The position numbers were made by a program, and so were the translations under genes. A stretch of DNA of 64,000 bases from Planctomycetaceae bacterium (lineage in GTDB: Bacteria; Planctomycetota; Planctomycetia; Pirellulales; Pirellulaceae), in the NCBI GenBank assembly GCA_020638995.1, contig JACKHM010000003.1, forward strand, positions 558,001 to 622,000. Direction: 5' to 3'. The notes below the pieces were generated by a model. The model was not told the origin of the DNA. It was given only the letters and a program-made list of their open reading frames with translations, and made no database searches. Below, in pieces: positions 1 to 7,964 of the stretch (positions within the stretch are counted from its first letter, which is position 1; each line of letters starts with the position of its first letter).

Positions 1-79
1 TAGCAAGACATTGACACGATGGGCTGCCTTCACGGGATTGCCAAGTGCGGACGGTCGATTGATGCCAAGGAGATCGGTC

Positions 80-913
80 ATGTTCGGACGACATAAAGAT
101 CTGCTCGTTGCCGCTACTTACGCGATCGTGTTGTTGGTTCTCGGAGTCTCGGCACGCTTGGCCTTTGTCTACTATCGAGACGCAGCCGCCGCGCCGCTCG
201 CCACCGAAACGGACGCGGCGACTCGAAATGTTGTCTCCGTCGGCGCCGCGGATAAGAAGGTCATACACTACGACTATACAGCCGTCGCCGATGCTAACGA
301 ACGGCTCGCAGAACTGCAGTCGAATTTGAACCGCATATCGAATCAGCTGCAGGAAAAGAGCAAGCTACTCAATCAGCGAAACGCCGAGTGCCGGGCGCTG
401 GAGGCAAAGTTGGATGAATCGGTTGCCTTTGCGATGGAGTTGCTGGTTCAGGAGTCGAGTGCCGATCGCAGCGAAAAACATCGTGAGGCGAAGGAAACAC
501 TCGAAACAGATTTTGAAACTTTGCGGAAGCAACTTCGGGAATCGCAGTTGCTGAGCAATGAGTATGGCGAGCGAGTTGATGCTTTGCGATTGGAGCTAAT
601 GCAGGCAGACCTGGAAATCGCGAGTTTACGCGAGCGCGCTGAAAATGAAGTTGCTACGTTAATCGGTGAACGATTGGCCATCGAAGTTGCAGCAGCCGAC
701 GCTTTGGTTCAGCTAGGAGAAGAAGCGGTTCCGCCACTGCTGGTGCTTTTGCAGGGCCCGCAAGCGGAAGTGCGATTGTGGGCGGCCACGGTCCTTGGAA
801 AATTGGGGCTCAACGCAACAGCAGCTATCGAGCCGTTGCACAACCTTGCGAACGATCCTGACCGGCGAGTTGTCGAAGCTGCTCGCCGAGCCTTGCTGCA
901 AATTGAGCCATAA
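80..913 (+). CDS. Membrane-anchored coiled-coil protein with C-terminal HEAT-like repeats
   Basis: About 277 residues. The ATG at 80 is chosen because AAGGAG lies 7 bases upstream; an in-frame ATG at 11 has no such site. Residues about 8-28 form one hydrophobic membrane segment. A long charged coiled coil follows (about residues 70-200, rich in E, L, R and Q). The last about 60 residues look like one or two HEAT/PBS-type helical repeats (EAVPPLLVLLQGP, then VRLWAATVLGKLG). Such repeats usually mediate protein contacts. No catalytic motif is visible and the function is unknown. It is the last gene before the tRNA that serves as attachment site, so it is probably core chromosome rather than island. 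Confidence 0.75.
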   Translation: MFGRHKDLLVAATYAIVLLVLGVSARLAFVYYRDAAAAPLATETDAATRNVVSVGAADKKVIHYDYTAVADANERLAELQSNLNRISNQLQEKSKLLNQRNAECRALEAKLDESVAFAMELLVQESSADRSEKHREAKETLETDFETLRKQLRESQLLSNEYGERVDALRLELMQADLEIASLRERAENEVATLIGERLAIEVAAADALVQLGEEAVPPLLVLLQGPQAEVRLWAATVLGKLGLNATAAIEPLHNLANDPDRRVVEAARRALLQIEP

Positions 914-1004
914 TCCGCGACGAGCTACCGCAAGCGAGCGTAGATCGAGTTGTTTACTCCACTTGCGTCGACGGTCTAAGAAAATAGAATAGGGCATTCA
1001 CCAA

Positions 1005-1078
1005 GCACCCATAGCTCAATTGGATAGAGCACCGGTCTACGAAACCGGAGGTTACTGGTTCGAGCCCAGTTGGGTGTA
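1005..1078 (+). tRNA. tRNA-Arg (ACG)
   Basis: A full cloverleaf can be drawn. The acceptor GCACCCA pairs with TGGGTGT (G1-U72 wobble), D-stem GCTC pairs with GAGC, anticodon stem CCGGT pairs with ACCGG around loop CTACGAA (anticodon ACG), and T-stem ACTGG pairs with CCAGT around TTCGAGC. CCA is not encoded. The 3' half is repeated at 4353-4400, so this tRNA is the integration target of the elements that follow. Confidence 0.95.
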
Positions 1079-1080
1079 CT
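1033..1080 (+). repeat. Attachment-site direct repeat, copy 1 (3' half of tRNA-Arg)
   Basis: 48 bp from the anticodon stem to just past the tRNA 3' end. It matches 4353-4400 with one mismatch (T1071 versus C4391). Duplication of a tRNA 3' end in direct orientation is the classic footprint of tyrosine-recombinase integration, and this copy restores the functional tRNA. Confidence 0.9.
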
Positions 1081-1083
1081 GAT

Positions 1084-1485
1084 TTAAAGTGAATTGAGCA
1101 AAGCTTTTAGCTTCCTAAGCTCCTCAGCCGAGAGGCGAGGAGCTTTTTCATGTCCCCCCACTAATTCGTTTTTCTTGCATTCGGCGGCAAGTTTCTCGTT
1201 GATTTCGTTTGCCGCAGACTGGGCTGCACGCGTGGCACCGTAGAACCGTTCCGTCGTGCGAAAATCCTTATGTCTCATCACGACCTTCAGCGTCTCTGCG
1301 GACACACCAGCGTTGATCAGTCGCTGTGCGCATCCCCGGCGAAGGTCGTGAGCACTGGCATACTTCACCCGTAGCCCCGCTTCTTCATCTTCGTCTCGCA
1401 CGACAACCTTAGCAGCTTTGCCGATCTCAGTGATGATTCGACTTACTCGTTCTTTCGTTAGTCGCTGAGTCGAGCGTCGACCCAC
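1084..1485 (-). pseudogene. Tyrosine recombinase C-terminal remnant
   Basis: About 133 codons covering only the distal catalytic half of a phage-type integrase. The box II motif HDLRR (H-x-x-R), a second His in RHKDFRTTERFYG and the presumed nucleophile Tyr are present. The first catalytic Arg, the core-binding domain and the arm-binding domain are missing. The gene points toward the tRNA and stops 4 bases from the att repeat. It is in the same frame as the HTH ORF just upstream and separated from it by one TAG, so the original gene was probably rearranged. It is likely inactive. Confidence 0.8.
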
Positions 1486-1674
1486 CTAACTTTCCGATCG
1501 CTCTGATCGTTGCCGCAGTCGCTCGGCGTACTCAAATTCGATATCACCTGCGTACCGATTAAAATTGACGGTTCGCAAGATATCCCCATCGTTTAACCAC
1601 TTTCGAACCGTCGTTTCCGTGACGTCACAGCATCGTGCGATGGCAGAATTGCTGTAACGCTTCACTAATGCCAC
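1486..1674 (-). CDS. Small helix-turn-helix protein, excisionase-like
   Basis: 62 residues. Residues about 9-32 (NSAIARCCDVTETTVRKWL) read as a helix-turn-helix of the kind found in excisionases and AlpA-like regulators, followed by a short basic and acidic tail. It abuts the integrase remnant with only a TAG between them and in the same frame. It may be a recombination directionality factor of the decayed element or the fused N-terminus of a rearranged integrase. Confidence 0.5.
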   Translation of the reverse strand: MALVKRYSNSAIARCCDVTETTVRKWLNDGDILRTVNFNRYAGDIEFEYAERLRQRSERSES

Positions 1675-1734
1675 TAGATCTTGCTGTGTGGGTCGGAACC
1701 AGTCTGAGTGTGACCGAATCGTATATTCAATTGG

Positions 1735-2631
1735 CTACGGATTAACAACCCACCCGAGCCGCTCTCGTTGCGGCTGGCTCTCGAAACGAATGGAAGGATA
1801 ATTCGCCGTACAGTATTCCGACAGATAATCATCGATGCCGTGCGAGTAAACGATCGTCGGCATGCGAAGCTGAGCCGGATGCTCGATGAGTTTGGGAAGG
1901 ATCTGAAAACGCTTCAGGTAGGCAAAGATTCGCGGTCCATACCCGTTTGGCCACTCGGGGACCTTGCCAGAATCTTGTGGCCAGGCTCCCAAATATTCCC
2001 CATCGGCACGTTGGGGAAAGTGATCCAGTTCCTCAAATGTTGCGAGAAGAACTTCGTCTACATCCGCGTAAAGTTCTCCGAGCGTACCGAGCGGTCGCTG
2101 CCTGATCGCCGCGGAGACTGTGTTGACGTTATGGAGGGTCCGAGCTTCGTCCTGACGCAGTTGCGAATCTTCCAGCGGTCGCCAAGTACGTAGAACGGGT
2201 AGTGGATCGGTCGGTGGTGGGCAACAAAACCCCGTGCCAATCGTCGCCCGCTGGAAATCGAACGATCGCGCCGCCAGCAAGGCCGTTGGGCTGTGGTCAA
2301 AGATCACGAGACTCGGATTTACTTCTCGGTACAACTCCTGCCATTGGCGAACTCGCTCGCCAAGTTCATCAGTATCGCCGAAGCAAGTGTTGAACAGAAC
2401 ATGGCCGAAACTGCTCGGAGGGTCGAAACCGCCCTCGTATTTGCCCTTTTTGAAGGGAGCTTGCACTGCTTGGCAGTTGGTGTCGGCGTAGATAGCCTCG
2501 GCTCGGTGTAGGTCACGTGTCGCCAAAGTAAGAGAGTGGCTGTGACCAGCGAGCCACTCGGCGATGGGCTTGAGCCGCATCAGATGCCCCAGACCGGCTC
2601 CGAGTTCCCATGTCAGCAGCACGTTAGCCAT
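1735..2631 (-). pseudogene. Glycosyltransferase (GT-B/UGT-like), N-terminal part only
   Basis: 298 residues. The N-terminus MANVLLTWELGAGLGH carries the Gly-rich first loop plus the GLGHLMR motif typical of GT-B glycosyltransferases that act on lipids or natural products (family 1/28-like). The acceptor-side domain continues through LVIFDHSPTALLAARSFD. Full-length members are usually about 400 residues with a C-terminal nucleotide-sugar binding domain, which is absent here. The gene ends at a TAG 60 bases from the HTH gene. It is most likely truncated by the rearrangement that damaged the neighbouring integrase; a short functional variant cannot be excluded. Confidence 0.65.
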
Positions 2632-2700
2632 GACTTGCGGTTTCTCGAAGCCGGGAAGTCTTAACGCCAGACCTGTTCAGCATCAGCGACGTATCTTCCG

Positions 2701-3756
2701 TTAATAGTCGCCGGTCGGATTTCCATCCTCGATGGACAGCAGGTACTCGAAGGTGCTGTCGACAGCTTGCGGCGCTGCGTTGATGCCATTCGCATCGAAT
2801 CCAACAGTCTGAATCGTCTCAGCGACAAACCGCACGCTGCCGTCCGCCAAGGCAAATTGGCTGCCGCCTGGGTGCTGGCTGGAAAAGCCTCGCCGCAGCA
2901 GCTCGGCCGCAGCCAGGGCGTTGTTGTTTATTGTCGTGCCACCACCACCTACAATGTCAGCTAGTGCATCTCGAGCTGTGTCTGTAATCGCAGGGGTGAG
3001 CGCGACACCGCTACCTCCGCTGATCGCTCGCCGCCCCCAAAGGTTCGCAGCACCGATACGGTAGATAGTTCCATTGGTTAGCTTGACCTGCCAGCGTCGT
3101 TCGCCGAATGCAATCACATTGCTACTCCCGTCAATGATGTCACGAAACGAAAGGGCGATGTTCTCTCGGAATAGACCTTTGCTACCAACTGGTCCGCCAT
3201 TCGCATTTACATCAAACGCCGCATTTCCTCCGATGTAGTTAGCCGTAGCTGTCTGTTGAGTCCAGGTCGAACTTCCTAGTAGCCTTGTCTCGTTCAGATC
3301 GGGACCAACATCCGAGGGGCACCTGAAAGTGGCGTTGCTTTGCAGGAGAATAGCTTGGCTGCTTCCCTGACCATAAAGCGTTAACGCATTCGGCGAAGTC
3401 GCATAGTCCAAATAGTTGTTACCAACACTCATCGAGTCGACAGATGTCTCTCCCTCAATGAATCTCTGTACTAGTGCTCCCCAACTCCACATCGACAAGC
3501 CGGTCGCGGTCGGCGCCCCTGGGAGTGGAAGCGTCGTCTTCGTCAGATACGCCGGCGGAAATGTCTTGTAGGTGTCATGGTAATTATGGCACGCCAACAC
3601 TATCTGCTTGAGATGATTGCTGCACTGCATTCGCCGAGCCGCTTCGCGAGCCGCCTGAACCGCCGGCAACAGCAACGCCACCAAGATACCGATGATGGCA
3701 ATGACGACTAACAGCTCCACCAACGTAAAGCCCAGCTTATATCTGCTTCTGCTCAC
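2701..3756 (-). CDS. DUF1559 family protein with prepilin-type N-terminus
   Basis: 351 residues from a GTG start, which puts the prepilin motif LGFTLVELLVVIAIIGI near the N-terminus; the frame is open further upstream to an ATG at 3882. The sequence runs on with LLPAVQAAREAARRMQCSNH and LACHNYHDTYKTFPPAY, and ends with the FALADGSVRF motif. This whole arrangement is characteristic of the DUF1559 (SBP_bac_10-like) family, greatly expanded in planctomycetes. The N-terminal helix should be cleaved and exported by a type IV pilin or type II secretion-like system. The precise role is unknown. It lies inside the element bounded by the two att repeats, apparently as cargo. Confidence 0.9.
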   Translation of the reverse strand: MSRSRYKLGFTLVELLVVIAIIGILVALLLPAVQAAREAARRMQCSNHLKQIVLACHNYHDTYKTFPPAYLTKTTLPLPGAPTATGLSMWSWGALVQRFIEGETSVDSMSVGNNYLDYATSPNALTLYGQGSSQAILLQSNATFRCPSDVGPDLNETRLLGSSTWTQQTATANYIGGNAAFDVNANGGPVGSKGLFRENIALSFRDIIDGSSNVIAFGERRWQVKLTNGTIYRIGAANLWGRRAISGGSGVALTPAITDTARDALADIVGGGGTTINNNALAAAELLRRGFSSQHPGGSQFALADGSVRFVAETIQTVGFDANGINAAPQAVDSTFEYLLSIEDGNPTGDY

Positions 3757-3882
3757 CGAATTCGCCCTCGTATATTCAGCTGCCAATAGAAGAAAAAGAC
3801 TTGCCAAATCGTAAATAATTGCATCCTTCATTGCAACGATTTCAGGCGAAATATTTGCTCCTCGTGACTGATCGAGCCTCAT

Positions 3883-4352
3883 CTGTCAGGAGACCACGGA
3901 TATGCCGATTTCTGAAGCCCTTTGGCCAGAACCGAAAGGAATCGGTTGTGACCAATCAACTTCTAGCTGGGATGGCCACGCCGGAGAGCCACTAAGCAAT
4001 GCAGGATACGCCGAATGATAGAATTCGTCTCCAAGCGATAAGGATTGTCTTCAACAAGAATCCGTTGGAGACGCTACGGACCAATTTCAATCAGCGCCAC
4101 CAACGCTAGTGAATATCCGGACTCCAAGTTCGGTGGGTCCTTCGACCACCGGCGTGCAAGGCTCATTTCGCATCTCCCAACCAACTTCATGTGTGCTTGC
4201 CCGTACGGGGCCAAGTCTGCTCCCCCCACTAATCCCCCCACTAATTCGCAAAATCTGCATTTGGTTGAAGTGAGGTCGAAGCATGGTGAATCCGCAGACC
4301 CTTGAAAAACAACGGTCTATGAAGCGTGGTCAAAGCATCGTCCTACGCAGTG
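3883..4352. other. Intergenic stretch at the right end of the first element
   Basis: No convincing gene. A 16-bp sequence at 4233-4248 (TCCCCCCACTAATTCG) is identical to 1153-1168 near the other end of the element, with a partial third copy at 4221-4233. They could be integrase arm sites or residues of the duplicated end. Otherwise nothing is seen. Confidence 0.5.
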
Positions 4353-4400
4353 CGGTCTACGAAACCGGAGGTTACTGGTTCGAGCCCAGTCGGGTGTACT
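4353..4400 (+). repeat. Attachment-site direct repeat, copy 2
   Basis: Direct repeat of the tRNA-Arg 3' half (see 1033-1080). The 5' half of the tRNA is absent, so this is not a second tRNA. It marks the right end of the decayed element and lies 121 bases before the integrase at 4522, as expected for the left end of a second element integrated in tandem. A third copy closing the second element was not recognised in this window. Confidence 0.9.
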
Positions 4401-4469
4401 TGTTGTAAGTCCCTACGAACGCCCAACATGGCGTACCTGCCAGGGAGCAGGCAGAGCGGTTTTAAAGCT

Positions 4470-4500
4470 TTTGTTTCTCCGTAATTTACGGAGAAACAAA
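4470..4500. promoter_or_regulatory. Perfect 15-bp inverted repeat between att site and integrase
   Basis: Arms TTTGTTTCTCCGTAA and TTACGGAGAAACAAA are separated by one base. No T-tract follows on the plus strand, so a protein-binding palindrome (operator of the integrase gene or a directionality-factor site) is more likely than a terminator. The central GTAATTTACG recurs at 5771-5780, just after the integrase gene. Confidence 0.6.
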
Positions 4501-4521
4501 TAGCGATATAGGAGCCGTGTC

Positions 4522-5748
4522 ATGCCTCGCAAACCTGGAAAAGTCCCTTCATATTGCCTGCATAAGGCGTCAGGCCGCGCAGTCGTCCGAATTAATGGAC
4601 GAGATTGTTATTTAGGCCCCTTTGGATCCCCCGAAAGCCATGCCGAGTACGAGCGGCTGGTGGCTGAGTGGCGTGCCCGGAACGCAGAATCTAGTTCTGC
4701 CAACCAACGAGTGTCGCAACTCGCCGACCCGTCGCTGACTATCGCTCAGGTATTGCTTGAGTACCGAAGTTTTGCACGAAATTACTACGTCAAGAACGGT
4801 AGTCCGACCAAGGAATTGGACGAGATGCGATTCGCTCTCCGGCCATTACGCAAGCTCTATGGTGACACGTTGGCCCGTGACTTCGGGCCGCTAAGCCTCA
4901 AAGCCTTACGCCAGCACTTGGTTGACAGCGATCTGTCTCGGGGAGTGATCAACAACCGTGTAGATCGCATCAAACGGTTTTTCCGCTGGGCGGTCAGCGA
5001 GGAGTTGGTCCCGCCGTCCGTCTATGAGGGGTTGAAGTCAGTAGCGGGCCTGAAGCATGGACGCACAGAGGCCCGTGAAACGGACCCAGTCAAGCCCGTC
5101 GACGACGTCTATGTTGACGCGGTCATTCCGCACGTTGCACGACAGGTCGCTGCCATGATCCAGCTCCAGCGCTTGACCGGAATGCGACCATGCGAAGCAG
5201 TCATGATCCGGGCATGTGACATTCAGATGAGCAGCGACGTATGGATCTATGAACTGCAAGATCATAAGACCGCTTGGCGCGGTCACCGCCGACAAATTGC
5301 AATCGGTCCTAAAGCACAGGCAGTGCTACAGCCTTTCTTGACATTGCAAACGGAAGCGTATCTGTTCAATCCGAAAGACGCAGAAGCTGAACGCAATGCA
5401 AAGCGCCGTGAGAATCGCAAATCGCCCATGACCCCGTCGCAGGCAAGTAGGACACGGAAGAAGAAACCGAAACGTGAAAAACGCGATCGGTATGACGTCG
5501 ACAGCTATCGTCGCGCAATCAAGTACGGCATCAAGAAGGTGAACAAGCTGCGGTCGAAGGAAGGGCTTGATCCGATCCCGAATTGGTTCCCGCTACAACT
5601 ACGGCACTCGCGCGCGACCGAGTTGAATCAGACATTCGGAATCGAGGCTGCTGCGGTTAGCCTCGGGCACGCCCATGCTGATGTGACAAAAGTCTACGCG
5701 GAGAGGAACCTAAAGCTGGCAATGCAGGTTGCAAGAAAGACTGGTTAA
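4522..5748 (+). CDS. Tyrosine recombinase / integrase
   Basis: 408 residues, full length for the family. An AP2-like or arm-binding N-terminus (HKASGRAVVRINGRDCYLGP) is followed by a SAM-like core-binding domain at about residues 70-175. The catalytic domain shows Arg in RLTGMRPCEA, H-x-x-R in LRHSRATE, His in LGHAHADVTK and Tyr in KVYAERN. A Lys/Arg-rich insertion lies at about residues 285-325. It should integrate the element behind it at the tRNA-Arg 3' end; the adjacent att copy and palindrome fit that. The decayed integrase at 1084 probably belonged to an older element at the same site. Confidence 0.93.
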   Translation: MPRKPGKVPSYCLHKASGRAVVRINGRDCYLGPFGSPESHAEYERLVAEWRARNAESSSANQRVSQLADPSLTIAQVLLEYRSFARNYYVKNGSPTKELDEMRFALRPLRKLYGDTLARDFGPLSLKALRQHLVDSDLSRGVINNRVDRIKRFFRWAVSEELVPPSVYEGLKSVAGLKHGRTEARETDPVKPVDDVYVDAVIPHVARQVAAMIQLQRLTGMRPCEAVMIRACDIQMSSDVWIYELQDHKTAWRGHRRQIAIGPKAQAVLQPFLTLQTEAYLFNPKDAEAERNAKRRENRKSPMTPSQASRTRKKKPKREKRDRYDVDSYRRAIKYGIKKVNKLRSKEGLDPIPNWFPLQLRHSRATELNQTFGIEAAAVSLGHAHADVTKVYAERNLKLAMQVARKTG

Positions 5749-5901
5749 CGTTGCTAGCCAAAGAAGTAGTGTAATTTACGACAAGGAAACTAAACAACAA
5801 TCTGCGGGTGAGCTGCTAAATCGTTGAGGACTCTCGCTTTTGCCTAACGGGAGCATCTCGGTGATCGCCAGTGACGAGGCCCCTGCACGTGAGGTTCATC
5901 T

Positions 5902-7119
5902 ATGAGTTCAGGTGGAAACGCTCCAGAGACTAACAGATGTTGCTATGCCGAGGGTGACCGTGAGGCACTGCGGGTCGAATTCGATCCGCGAGGTTCTCGG
6001 ACTCAGCTGGAGGCGGCATGGCTGATTGGTCGGCTATGCAATGAACTGCGATTTCGATGCCAAGACGCTTGGTTGTCATTCGTTGATCGCGAGCCGATTC
6101 GTACAGCGGAAACCTGGGCAAACTTGAGCTTGCTTGTCAGCGATGCCTTGCCGCTTGATAACGTCGACGCGATGTTGCGTGAGATTCAAGAACTCCGCAA
6201 CATCTGGGATCGAAGGTTTAGATGCGAAGATCACTCAGAAGAACTGGGGCGCGACAATGACTCTCTGAAATTGCACCTTTACGCGGGAATCGACCTCCCA
6301 CAAGGATTGACGACTATTGAGTTTCTTATACAGGCTACCTCAATACCCACAGAAATTGCCGATTCACTCCACACGATGTTCCTTCGCGGTTTCCCTGCGG
6401 TGTTGAGCTTGACTTGCCAATTAGGGTACTTAGCCGATCAAGTCATTCACCCGCCGTACAATCTTCGAGCTGTTCAACTCCGTCGCAACGCGCCGATCGA
6501 ATCTGAACTATGGACCGCTACTTCGGAAGCGTCTCCCGTTTGGATTATTGACCGGCAATTGGAACCAAACGCTTCGTGGCCTGATGCCGAATGGGAAACG
6601 CAAATCATTCATGTACACACACGACTCTTCCGTTCTCTTGGCCTGTCTCCGCCATCGCTTCCAGCTCGGATGAGCAGAGCTACTAGCGCAGACATTCTCG
6701 ACGAGTTCTTAACGCATATCCAAGACGCTGACGTTCAGGATACTGTGGATGCTCAGCCTGAAGTTGCCGAATCGAACTCTTCTCGACTCAGTCGGCGTGG
6801 TGAACGTAAGTGTAGGCAGTTAGGGATTACCATCGACTCGCAGAGAATGGTTGTGACGCGGGCCTACTGCGACGCAGACCTTGCCCCCCGGCTCTTCCGA
6901 CTCTTTTTGTTCTTCCTGAACCGGCCAGAGGAAGCCGTGACAACACATTGGCTGGCTGAGAATTGGATTCTGTTTTCTCAAAACTCGCCGACGTGCAGGC
7001 CGGCTTCTGTCCACTCAGCGATCGGAGCGTTAAACAGCGAGCTTGCCGAGTTGCAAGTTGAGATCAGGTCGGAGGGTGCGGGGTACATTCTCGACGATTT
7101 CGGGCGAGTGACACCTTGA
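5902..7119 (+). CDS. Hypothetical element protein with OmpR-like winged-helix C-terminus
   Basis: 405 residues; ATG with GAGG 8 bases upstream. The first about 280 residues match no family I recognise. The C-terminal about 100 residues resemble an OmpR/PhoB-type winged helix: a hydrophobic helix (RLFRLFLFFLNRPEEAV), then SVHSAIGALNSELAEL and IRSEGAGYIL, similar to the recognition helix and the beta-hairpin G-x-GY-x-L end of that fold. It may be a DNA-binding regulator of the integrative element. There is no receiver domain. The winged-helix call is a pattern match by eye. Confidence 0.5.
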   Translation: MSSGGNAPETNRCCYAEGDREALRVEFDPRGSRTQLEAAWLIGRLCNELRFRCQDAWLSFVDREPIRTAETWANLSLLVSDALPLDNVDAMLREIQELRNIWDRRFRCEDHSEELGRDNDSLKLHLYAGIDLPQGLTTIEFLIQATSIPTEIADSLHTMFLRGFPAVLSLTCQLGYLADQVIHPPYNLRAVQLRRNAPIESELWTATSEASPVWIIDRQLEPNASWPDAEWETQIIHVHTRLFRSLGLSPPSLPARMSRATSADILDEFLTHIQDADVQDTVDAQPEVAESNSSRLSRRGERKCRQLGITIDSQRMVVTRAYCDADLAPRLFRLFLFFLNRPEEAVTTHWLAENWILFSQNSPTCRPASVHSAIGALNSELAELQVEIRSEGAGYILDDFGRVTP

Positions 7120-7234
7120 AGACGTGCTGATAGAAGCTCCTACTGACGATCTACTGAAGACCTATTCGCTCCAGTAGGCGATGCTCCGCTAGGCTCTCCC
7201 TTGCAACGTTTTGTCAATCATTGCGAGGGAAAAC

Positions 7235-7543
7235 ATGCCCATCGACATTACGCAGAAACTCGTCAGCTTCGCCGAATTGGCAAGAGCACTACCAAGGCGG
7301 CGACGCAATCGTCCCGTCCACGTCTCCACAATCCACCGATGGCGGCAGCGAGGCGTAGACGGCGTCCGTCTGGAAGCGATCCGCATCGGCGGAGCATGGC
7401 ACACGTCCTGGGAAGCCTTCGCGCGTTTTTGCGAGCGGCTAACGATCGCCAAGTCGGCAGAGGATCGCAAGTCTGTCACTTCCGCAGCGACACCGAACGC
7501 CCACTCTGAGGCAGATGCCAGTCTTGATCAAGGCGGATGGTGA
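7235..7543 (+). CDS. DUF1580 family protein, HTH-like
   Basis: 102 residues from the ATG at 7235, with GAGG 7 bases upstream; an in-frame start at 7211 lacks such a site. The core VHVSTIHRWRQRGVDGVRLE followed by RIGGAWHTSWEAFARF matches DUF1580, a small planctomycete family that looks like an excisionase or AlpA-type helix-turn-helix. It sits between the integrase region and the replication genes, consistent with control of excision or transcription of the element. Confidence 0.75.
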   Translation: MPIDITQKLVSFAELARALPRRRRNRPVHVSTIHRWRQRGVDGVRLEAIRIGGAWHTSWEAFARFCERLTIAKSAEDRKSVTSAATPNAHSEADASLDQGGW

Positions 7544-7632
7544 CGTGCATCGGCCCGCTGCCGAACACAGTGAGGTGCATGGCTTCAAATACTTTCACTA
7601 ATTCGACCTCCAGGAGCAAAGGAACCAAGTAA

Positions 7633-7964
7633 ATGAATGATCGAAATCGACAAGTGCAAATAGTGACGAGCCAATCGCAAGCGAAGGACGAGACTGTCAG
7701 CCCGCTGACGAGGCTGTCGAATACCTGGGCGTCGCGCTTGGCACCCTGCGCAACTGGACTAGCGCAAGATTTGATCCCTTCACAAAACGTGGTGTCGTCC
7801 GATACCACCGTGATCGTCTCGACGAATACCTCCTTGCAAAGTCATGCCGTGGTAGGGGGCACATTCAAGAACTGAGCGGTAGCGAACGTGACCATTCTTC
7901 ACAACGTGGTCCTAATTGCAATTGGCTTACAGCGAGAATCAACAAATGCCTGATTACGATGTAG
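7633..7964 (+). pseudogene. Excisionase-like HTH protein, frameshifted
   Basis: The ATG at 7633 follows a purine-rich stretch and opens about 23 codons. The recognisable helix-turn-helix (EAVEYLGVALGTLRNW, then RGVVRYHRDRLDEYL) lies in the next frame from about 7707 to the TAG at 7962-7964. That frame has a stop at 7638 and no ATG, GTG or TTG before the motif, so a one-base loss, a programmed -1 shift or a sequence error separates start and domain. The 3' end overlaps the next gene's start at 7946, which suggests the downstream frame was the true one. Confidence 0.6.

Noticed and set aside
1484..1488. TAG between the HTH ORF and the integrase remnant as suppressed stop in one long integrase
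   Set aside because: The joined protein would still lack the core-binding domain and first catalytic Arg; rearrangement is simpler.
4353..4400. A second tRNA-Arg gene
   Set aside because: Only the 3' half is present; acceptor 5' strand and D-arm are missing, so it is an att copy.
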